From positions 1 through 5,306 of the forward strand of contig CAZYQW010000143.1 of assembly GCA_964649825.1 (NCBI GenBank): 5,306 bases of DNA, given 5' to 3'. The stretch comes from CAZYQW01 sp964649825. GTDB lineage: Bacteria > Planctomycetota > B15-G4 > JADJEK01. Positions 1-5,306 of this stretch are shown piece by piece (the first letter of the stretch is position 1; each line of letters opens with the position of its first letter). The notes beneath the pieces are model-generated. The model was not told the DNA's origin. It made no database searches and was given only the letters and a program-made list of their open reading frames with translations. The translations under genes and the position numbers were made by a program.

Positions 1-32
1 GCGTCGGCAGATGAAGCGAGGCCCCTGGAGTC

Positions 33-164
33 GGGAGGGTCGGGTTGGGGGCCGCGTGCCCCTCGCTCGGCGCGACTCGCGTTCCCACATGGTGGTCTAG
101 CGAGGACGCCTTTGCGCTCGCCGAAGCGTCGCTCGGAGCACGCGGCCCCCGCCCCAACCCTCCC
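33..164. repeat. Long imperfect inverted repeat in the leader before mutS
   Basis: Bases 33-59 (starting GGGAGGGT and ending GCCGCGTGC) are the reverse complement of 138-164 at 24 of 27 positions. A weaker outer pairing adds 16-25 with 170-179, with one bulge. The 78-base loop can form smaller hairpins: CCTCGCT 61-67 with AGCGAGG 99-105, CCAC 85-88 with GTGG 92-95, and GACGC 105-109 with GCGTC 126-130. No T-run follows the right arm, so it does not look like an ordinary intrinsic terminator. The right arm ends 30 bases before the mutS start. It could be a structured 5' leader of the operon transcript, a small structured RNA, or a palindromic repeat element. I recognise no known RNA family in it. 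The rest of 1-194 shows no clear promoter or gene. Confidence 0.7.
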
Positions 165-194
165 TGCGCGGGGCTCGGCACTTACCTTCCCGAC

Positions 195-2816
195 ATGAGC
201 GGGATGGACGACACTCCTTTGATGCAGCAATGGCGGCAGGCGAAGGCGAGCCACCGCGACGCGTTGTTGTTCTTCCGGGTAGGTGATTTCTACGAGCTCT
301 TCCACGGGGACGCCGAGGAAGGGGCTCGGCTTCTCGGTCTCACCCTCACCTCTCGCAACAACGGCGCGGCCGCTCGGGTTCCCCTGGCGGGCGTGCCGGC
401 AAAGGCGATCGACGAGTACCTGGGACGCCTGGTCAAGCTCGGCCGTCGCGTGGCCATTTGCGACCAGATCGAGGACCCGGCACTCGCGGTGGGGATCGTC
501 CGCCGGGAGGTGACGGAGACCGTCACCCCCGGGACGGTGATGGCCGACGTCCTGCTGAGGGAGCGCAGGAACAACTTCCTTGTCGCGATCGTTCCGGAGA
601 GCGCGGACAGGTCGGTGTTCGGTCTCGGGGCGCTGGACCTGTCCACGGGCGAGATCACGGCGCAACGCGTCCTCGCTACGGAGCTCGACGCGGAGGTCGG
701 ACGCCTCGAGCCCTCCGAGCTCCTCCTGCCGCGCTCGTTGGAGAATGGGCGAGGCGACTCGGCGGAGGGAGGCCCCGCCAGGACGTATCGTGACGATTGG
801 CTTTTCGAGGAGGACGTCTGTGCGGAAGAGCTCAGGCGCCTCTACCGCGTCGGATCATTGGACGGGTTCGGCTTCCAGGCGGGCGACGGGGTCCTGGTGC
901 GCGCGACCGGCGCCCTCGTGCAGTACCTGAAGGAGATCCGACCCTCGGGATTCTCGCACGTGGCCCCCGTGCGCATCCGCCGGCGGGGCTCGGTCATGGT
1001 GCTCGACGAGATGACCCGACGGAACCTGGAGTTGGTCGAGGCGCTCCGCCCCGGTTCGGATGACCCGACGCTCCTCGGGGTCCTCGACGAGACCGTCACG
1101 GCGATGGGGGCCCGTCTCCTGAGGCGTTGGGTGCTCGAGCCGCTCGTGGTGGCCGCCGAGATCTGGCGCCGGCAGGACGCCGTAGCGGAGCTCCTGGAAC
1201 GTTCGGGCGCCAGGGCGGCGCTGCGCGATGCGCTCGAGGGGGTGAGCGACCTGGAGCGTATCGCCGGAAAGGTGGGCGCCGGACGGTTGGGGCCGCGCGA
1301 CCTGGGGGGACTCCGCCGGTCGCTCGAGCGCCTGCCCGCCGTCCGCGAGTCCGCCACGGACCTGAAAGCTGATATGCTGCTGTCTCTCGGAACCGAGCTC
1401 GACTGTATGACGGATCTCTCGGACCTGCTGGCCCGGGCTCTGGCCGAAGACCCTCCCGCGACCCTGCTCGAGGGAGGAGTCATCCGGGGCGGCTGGTCGC
1501 CCGAGCTCGACGAGCTCCGCCTCGTGCACGACGGCGCGGTGGACTTCATCGCGCGTTTGCAGGCCCGCGAGCGCGAGCGATCGGGAATCCCGTCGCTGAA
1601 GGTCGGCTTCAACAAGGTCTTCGGGTACTTCCTGGAGGTGACTCGGGCCAATCTGGAGCGCGTTCCGTCCGACTACGTCCGCAAGCAGACGCTCGCCAAC
1701 GCGGAGCGATACTTCACGCCCGAGCTCAAGGAGTGGGAGGAGAAGGTGTTGGGCGCCGAGGACGGTATGGCGCGACTCGAATCGGAGCTGTTCGCCGAGC
1801 TGCGCAACCGCGTCGGGGTCGAGGTGGCGCGCCTCCAGGAAACGGCGCGTCGCGTCGCGGTGCTCGACGTGCTGGCGACGCTCGCGGACGTGGCGGAGCG
1901 CCGGGGATACGTGCGTCCGGAGGTCCACACCGGCTTCGGTCTCGAGATCCGGGGCGGGCGTCACCCCGTGGTGGAGACGATGATGCCTCGGGAGGAGTTC
2001 ATCCCGAACGACATCACGCTCGACGAGGAGGGCTGGATCGTGATCCTCACGGGCCCCAACATGGCCGGAAAGAGCACGGTGCTTCGGCAGGTCGGCTTGA
2101 TCCAGCTGATGGCCCAGATCGGCTCGTTCGTTCCGGCCGACACGGCGCGACTGCCCGTCACCGACCGGATCTTCACGCGGGTCGGCGCTTCGGACAACCT
2201 CGCGCGGGGACAGTCCACGTTCATGGTCGAGATGAGTGAGACGGCCGCGATCGTCCACGGCGCGACGGACCGCTCCCTCGTGCTCCTGGACGAAATCGGG
2301 CGCGGAACTTCGACCTACGACGGCGTCTCCATCGCCTGGGCCGTGACCGAGCACGTTCACGAGCGCCTTGGTTCCAAGACGGTCTTCGCCACGCACTACC
2401 ACGAGCTGACCCAGCTCGGGGACCTGCTCCAAGGGGTGAAGAACATGAACGTGTCCGTGCGAGAGCTCGGCGATGAGGTGGTCTTCCTGCGCCGCCTGGT
2501 GGACGGAGGTGCGGATCGGTCGTACGGGATCCAAGTGGCCCGCCTCGCAGGATTGCCCGAGGGGATCCTCGCACGTGCCCGGGAACTTCTGGCGGAGCTC
2601 GAGGGAACACATAGCCACGGGGGGGAGGGCCTCGGCCGGCACGGCGCGCACCGGCCCCGCTCGGAGGCCCCCCCTGACCAGCTTTCGATGTTCCCGTGGG
2701 AGCATCCCGTCGTGGACCGTCTGCGCACGCTCGAACCCGACGGTCTCACCCCTCGGGAGGCTCTCGACCTCCTCTACGAGCTGAGGCGGGCAGCCAGGAG
2801 CGGGTCCGACGCGTGA
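195..2816 (+). CDS. mutS: DNA mismatch repair protein MutS
   Basis: MutS binds mispaired or looped DNA as a clamp-like dimer and, using ATP, recruits downstream repair factors. The 873-residue product is full length for bacterial MutS. The N-terminal mismatch-binding domain has the Phe-x-Glu reader in GDFYELF (Phe32, Glu34). A connector and lever/core follow, with TAMGARLLRRW around residue 304. The clamp contains NKVFGY from residue 473. The ATPase domain has Walker A GPNMAGKST (620-628), the GASDN...GQSTF signature segment (664-680), Walker B LVLLDE (695-700) and the ATHYHEL switch histidine (His734). Near the C-terminus QLSMF (829-833) matches a beta-clamp binding motif, followed by a short helical tail. 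ATG 195 is chosen because family N-termini begin just before the TPLMQQW block. ATG 204 is almost as good, and neither has a clear Shine-Dalgarno. An in-frame TTG at 45 would add 50 unconserved residues read through the inverted repeat. The stop overlaps the next start in GTGA. Confidence 0.97.
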   Translation: MSGMDDTPLMQQWRQAKASHRDALLFFRVGDFYELFHGDAEEGARLLGLTLTSRNNGAAARVPLAGVPAKAIDEYLGRLVKLGRRVAICDQIEDPALAVGIVRREVTETVTPGTVMADVLLRERRNNFLVAIVPESADRSVFGLGALDLSTGEITAQRVLATELDAEVGRLEPSELLLPRSLENGRGDSAEGGPARTYRDDWLFEEDVCAEELRRLYRVGSLDGFGFQAGDGVLVRATGALVQYLKEIRPSGFSHVAPVRIRRRGSVMVLDEMTRRNLELVEALRPGSDDPTLLGVLDETVTAMGARLLRRWVLEPLVVAAEIWRRQDAVAELLERSGARAALRDALEGVSDLERIAGKVGAGRLGPRDLGGLRRSLERLPAVRESATDLKADMLLSLGTELDCMTDLSDLLARALAEDPPATLLEGGVIRGGWSPELDELRLVHDGAVDFIARLQARERERSGIPSLKVGFNKVFGYFLEVTRANLERVPSDYVRKQTLANAERYFTPELKEWEEKVLGAEDGMARLESELFAELRNRVGVEVARLQETARRVAVLDVLATLADVAERRGYVRPEVHTGFGLEIRGGRHPVVETMMPREEFIPNDITLDEEGWIVILTGPNMAGKSTVLRQVGLIQLMAQIGSFVPADTARLPVTDRIFTRVGASDNLARGQSTFMVEMSETAAIVHGATDRSLVLLDEIGRGTSTYDGVSIAWAVTEHVHERLGSKTVFATHYHELTQLGDLLQGVKNMNVSVRELGDEVVFLRRLVDGGADRSYGIQVARLAGLPEGILARARELLAELEGTHSHGGEGLGRHGAHRPRSEAPPDQLSMFPWEHPVVDRLRTLEPDGLTPREALDLLYELRRAARSGSDA
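2796..2800 (+). promoter_or_regulatory. Probable Shine-Dalgarno for the TonB_C lipoprotein
   Basis: AGGAG lies inside the 3' end of mutS, 12 bases before the GTG at 2813. The spacing is longer than ideal, but this is the only clear purine-rich ribosome site at any of the gene junctions here, and it supports the GTG start over the ATG at 2873. Confidence 0.5.
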
Positions 2817-3214
2817 GGCGCCGAGACGACACGGCCGTACCCCGCCCCGCGCGCGACCTGGGGTGGATCGCGATGTTGGGCCTGCTCGCCACGGGATGTG
2901 GCGGGGAGGATGTGATCGAGCGGCCGACGCCCCTGTACGGCGAGGCGCCCATCGAGTACCCGCTCCATCTGTGGGACCTCGACCTGGAAGGTGAGACGAT
3001 CGTCCGCGTTCGCGTCACCGATACCGGTGGGGTCGACAGCGTGGAGGTCGTGACCACGTCGGGGCATGCCGCGTTCGACTCGGCTGCGGTCGAAGGCGTG
3101 CGGGACCTCCGCTTCCAGCCAGCCCGGCGCGACGGCCGCCGCATCGAGGTGTGGGCTCAGGTCCCGGTTCAGTTCTCCAAGCGCCCGCGCTTGGATTCCC
3201 TCGGCGGGCGGTGA
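2813..3214 (+). CDS. Small predicted lipoprotein with TonB C-terminal-like domain
   Basis: The 133-residue product begins with an arginine-rich n-region, then a hydrophobic stretch at about 16-26 ending in LLATGC. This reads as a lipoprotein signal with lipidated Cys29; the -3 position is Ala, which is allowed but not the strongest match. Residue 30 is Gly, so there is no Asp retention signal after the Cys. Residues 46-121 fit the TonB_C fold: a Tyr-Pro near the start, VRVRVTDTGGVDSVEV strands, a TTSGHAAFD turn, then GVRDLRFQPARRDG and a WAQVPVQF end strand. A true TonB would have an N-terminal membrane helix and a long Pro-rich linker; both are missing, so coupling to ExbB/ExbD is doubtful. 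The role is unknown; such domains occur in many envelope proteins. GTG 2813 overlaps the mutS stop and gives a complete signal peptide. ATG 2873 would leave only eight residues before Cys. Confidence 0.85.
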   Translation: MRRRDDTAVPRPARDLGWIAMLGLLATGCGGEDVIERPTPLYGEAPIEYPLHLWDLDLEGETIVRVRVTDTGGVDSVEVVTTSGHAAFDSAAVEGVRDLRFQPARRDGRRIEVWAQVPVQFSKRPRLDSLGGR

Positions 3215-4605
3215 GCGTGCCGCGACTTCACGGGCAGCCGTGCGCGAACATCACCGAGGCGATCGGGTGGACTCCGCTCGTCCGTCTCAACCGCGTGACG
3301 GACGGCTGCCGCACGCCGGTGTTCGGAAAGGCCGAGTTCCTGAACCCGGGCGGCTCGGTGAAGGACCGCATCGGGCTCGCGATCATCGAGTCGGCCGAGA
3401 AGGAGGGTCGGCTCAAGCCCGGCGGGACCATCGTGGAGGCGACGAGTGGCAACACAGGGGTGGCACTCGCGATGGCCGCCGCCATCCGCGGGTACCACTG
3501 CATTTTCACGATGCCGGACAAGATGAGCCTGGAGAAGGTGAAGCTCCTCCGGGCGTTCGGCGCGGAGGTCATCATCACGCCCACGGCCGTGCCGCCCGAC
3601 CACCCCGAGCACTACCTCATGCGAGCGCAGGCGATCGCCGAAGAGACGCCCGGTGCGATCCTCGCAAACCAGTTCTACAACCTCGCCAACCCCGAAGCGC
3701 ACTACCGCACCACCGGTCCCGAGCTCTGGGAGCAAAGCGGTGGCAGGATCACGCACTTCTTCGCGGGGGCAGGCACCGGCGGCACGATTTCTGGAGTCGG
3801 GCGTTACCTGAAGGAGAGGAGCCCCGGCGTGCAAGTCGTCGGCGTGGATCCGGAGGGCTCGATGATCGGGCCATTCTTCAAGACCGGCGTGAAGATCGAG
3901 GGTCGACCCTACAAGGTCGAAGGCCTCGGGAACGACAAGATCCCGGGCGCGCTCGATCTGTCCGTCGTGGACGACTACGTGACCGTCGGCGATCGTGATT
4001 CCTTCTTGATGGCACGTCGGCTCACGCGCGAAGAAGGCCTCTTCGTGGGTGGCTCGTCGGGCCTGATCGTGCACGCGGCGCTCCAGCGGGCCCGGCAGGT
4101 CGACGATCCCGACGCGTTCGTCGTGGCCGTACTCTGCGACTGGGGCGAGCACTACCTCAGCAAGGCCTTCGATGACGACTGGATGCGCGAGAACGGGTTC
4201 TTGCCGAGACCTCGGCGGCGGGGCGTCGGCGAGATGCTCAAGGCCAAGGACGGCAGGCCCGGCGTCATCAGCGTGGCTCCCGGCACGCGGGTCCGCATGG
4301 CCCTCAGCACGATCACGGCGCACGACATCGGACAGCTTCCGGTGATTCGAGACGGTGAGTGCGTCGGCTCATTGGGCGAGGCGGACCTCATGGCCCGCGT
4401 GATCGCGGATCCGTCCGTCCTGGACGCCCCGATCGAATCGGTGATGGACCCGCCCTATCCGGTGCTCGATGCGCACGTCGACTCCGAGGAGGTTACCCGC
4501 ATCCTGCAACGAGGCAACGCCGCCTGCCTCGTGCGAGAGAACGGGGCTCTGAGCGGGATCGTGACTCGCTACGACGTCGTGCGTGCGATCACGGGCGCCT
4601 CGTGA
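3211..4605 (+). CDS. cbs: Cystathionine beta-synthase-like PLP enzyme with CBS-domain pair
   Basis: This is a fold-type II PLP enzyme that probably condenses serine with homocysteine to cystathionine in the cytoplasm. O-acetylserine-dependent cysteine synthesis is the main alternative. The product is 464 residues. Visible are the PLP lysine Lys51 in NPGGSVKDR (45-53), the substrate loop EATSGNTG (76-83), the phosphate-binding loop GAGTGGT (186-192), and GGSSG (280-284), whose Ser282 should contact the PLP ring nitrogen. The segments GVDPEGS and YKVEGLGNDKIP resemble cystathionine beta-synthases more than plain CysK. A tandem CBS pair follows (about 342-398 and 412-462), likely a nucleotide or S-adenosylmethionine sensing regulatory module. 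There is no N-terminal heme domain as in animal enzymes. LCDW at 308-311 departs from the usual PDS or CDT. GTG 3211 overlaps the previous stop in GTGA; GTG 3217 is an alternative. No clear ribosome site is seen, so coupling is likely. Confidence 0.92.
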   Translation: MSVPRLHGQPCANITEAIGWTPLVRLNRVTDGCRTPVFGKAEFLNPGGSVKDRIGLAIIESAEKEGRLKPGGTIVEATSGNTGVALAMAAAIRGYHCIFTMPDKMSLEKVKLLRAFGAEVIITPTAVPPDHPEHYLMRAQAIAEETPGAILANQFYNLANPEAHYRTTGPELWEQSGGRITHFFAGAGTGGTISGVGRYLKERSPGVQVVGVDPEGSMIGPFFKTGVKIEGRPYKVEGLGNDKIPGALDLSVVDDYVTVGDRDSFLMARRLTREEGLFVGGSSGLIVHAALQRARQVDDPDAFVVAVLCDWGEHYLSKAFDDDWMRENGFLPRPRRRGVGEMLKAKDGRPGVISVAPGTRVRMALSTITAHDIGQLPVIRDGECVGSLGEADLMARVIADPSVLDAPIESVMDPPYPVLDAHVDSEEVTRILQRGNAACLVRENGALSGIVTRYDVVRAITGAS

Positions 4606-5306
4606 AAGTCGCCGTCCTGATGGGCGGCACCTCGGACGAGCGCGAAGTTTCGCTCTCATCGGGCGCGCAGGTCGCTTTCGCCCTCCGGGAGGCGGGCCAC
4701 GAGGTGTTGGCGGTCGATACCGTGAGGGGCGTGATCGCCTCGGAGGAAGAGCGCAGACTGCTCACCGACGGTGTCCGGGCGACGCCGCCGGCCAACGCCG
4801 AGCTCACCCGTCTCGACGAAGGGGACACCGTCGCGCTCACGCGCCATCCCGCGATCCGGGACGCCGACGTCTTCTTTCTCGCGCTCCACGGGGGGGCGGG
4901 GGAGAACGGGACGATCCAGGCCCTACTCGACGTAGCGGGCGTGGCCTATACGGGCAGCGACCGACTCGGGTGCTCGCTCGCGATGGACAAGGAGGTCAGC
5001 AAGAGGCTCCTCAGGGACGCAGGCATCCCCACGCCCGACTGGCTCGCCGGGGACCATTCGGCGGAGGACGTTGTCGGGTCCCTCGGGCTGCCGGTCATCG
5101 TGAAGGCCTCCGGGGGAGGCTCGTCGCTCCGGCTGGTGCTCGCGCACGACTTGCCCGAGCTGGACGCAGCGATCCGGGAGAGCCGTTCCTGGGACGACCT
5201 GGTGCTCTTCGAGCGTTACGTGCGGGGCCGGGAGCTCACGGTCTCCATCCTGGGCGAGGAGGCGTTGCCGGTTGGCGAGATCGTTCCCGCGCACGAGCTC
5301 TTCGAC
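4602..5306 (+). CDS. ddl: D-alanine--D-alanine ligase, 3' end beyond window
   Basis: The ligase joins two D-alanines using ATP in the cytoplasm, supplying the dipeptide that ends peptidoglycan precursors. The 235 codons present run open to the last base; complete family members have roughly 300-370 residues. The N-terminal domain starts MKVAVLMGGTSDEREVSL, where Glu13 matches E. coli DdlB Glu15. LHGGAGENGT follows at 95-104, with Asn102 where Asp is usual, then AYTGS and the AMDK block with ATP-binding Lys130 (DdlB Lys97). Lys168 and Ser174 match DdlB Lys144 and Ser150. The ATP-grasp part continues through FERYVRGRELTVSILGEE and LPVGEIVPAHELFD. The magnesium ligands and omega-loop tyrosine would lie past the edge. 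The loop after Lys168 is divergent. GTG 4602 overlaps the previous stop in GTGA and supplies the first beta strand, which an ATG at 4620 would remove. No ribosome site is evident. Confidence 0.93.
   Translation, partial: MKVAVLMGGTSDEREVSLSSGAQVAFALREAGHEVLAVDTVRGVIASEEERRLLTDGVRATPPANAELTRLDEGDTVALTRHPAIRDADVFFLALHGGAGENGTIQALLDVAGVAYTGSDRLGCSLAMDKEVSKRLLRDAGIPTPDWLAGDHSAEDVVGSLGLPVIVKASGGGSSLRLVLAHDLPELDAAIRESRSWDDLVLFERYVRGRELTVSILGEEALPVGEIVPAHELFD

Noticed and set aside
45..194. Upstream TTG start giving mutS 50 more residues
   Set aside because: The added residues have no family similarity, use an uncommon start, and are read through the inverted repeat; MutS homologues start near 195-204.
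138..194. Right arm of the inverted repeat as an intrinsic terminator
   Set aside because: The loop is 78 bases long and no T-run follows; bases 165-194 are mixed and GC-rich.
2619..2625. G7 run in mutS, with a similar G7 at 4890-4896 in ddl, as phase-variation tracts
   Set aside because: Seven Gs are short for slippage switching, occur readily at this GC content, and both reading frames are intact.
855..2705. 616-codon open frame on the minus strand opposite mutS
   Set aside because: It shadows mutS, whose frame carries every expected motif; long antisense frames are common in GC-rich genes, and this one shows no recognisable domain.
2696..2812. Earlier ATG start for the TonB_C lipoprotein
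   Set aside because: It would overlap mutS by 121 bases and put Arg/Ser-rich residues before the signal peptide; GTG 2813 fits the signal, the upstream AGGAG and the overlap pattern.
3151..3210. Earlier ATG start for the cbs gene
   Set aside because: The 20 extra residues lie inside the lipoprotein gene and have no family similarity; GTG 3211 gives a normal N-terminus and the same junction type as its neighbours.
3169..4323. 384-codon minus-strand frame opposite cbs
   Set aside because: It is rich in Arg, Ala and His without domain motifs and lies fully opposite the well-supported PLP enzyme.

Overview
This window is a tight, one-direction gene cluster from a GC-rich bacterium (about two-thirds G+C by eye). 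Three of the four genes start with GTG, and codons end mostly in G or C. The gene content and the protein flavour resemble Gemmatimonadota, but that is an impression from family knowledge, not something the window proves.

Layout, all on the + strand: bases 1-194 are a leader with no convincing gene. It is dominated by a long imperfect inverted repeat (33-59 against 138-164, 24 of 27 positions complementary). Then come mutS (DNA mismatch repair ATPase, 195-2816), a 133-residue predicted lipoprotein made almost entirely of a TonB C-terminal-like domain (2813-3214), a cystathionine beta-synthase/cysteine synthase family PLP enzyme with a C-terminal CBS-domain pair (3211-4605), and the first 235 codons of a D-alanine--D-alanine ligase (4602 to the window edge). 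The ligase has no stop codon inside the window, so a caller that requires one would miss it.

The three junctions between these genes are identical: each upstream TGA stop sits inside a GTGA, with the GTG starting the next gene. There is no room for terminators or internal promoters between genes. This suggests one transcript with translational coupling. Only the lipoprotein start has a recognisable upstream AGGAG.

The four products do not form one known pathway: mismatch repair, a small envelope lipoprotein, sulfur amino acid metabolism and peptidoglycan precursor synthesis. It is best read as a compact housekeeping operon. I found no mobile element, CRISPR array, tRNA, rRNA or defence system. 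The least explained elements are the structured leader before mutS, the stand-alone TonB_C lipoprotein, and unusual residues in conserved loops of the ligase and the PLP enzyme.
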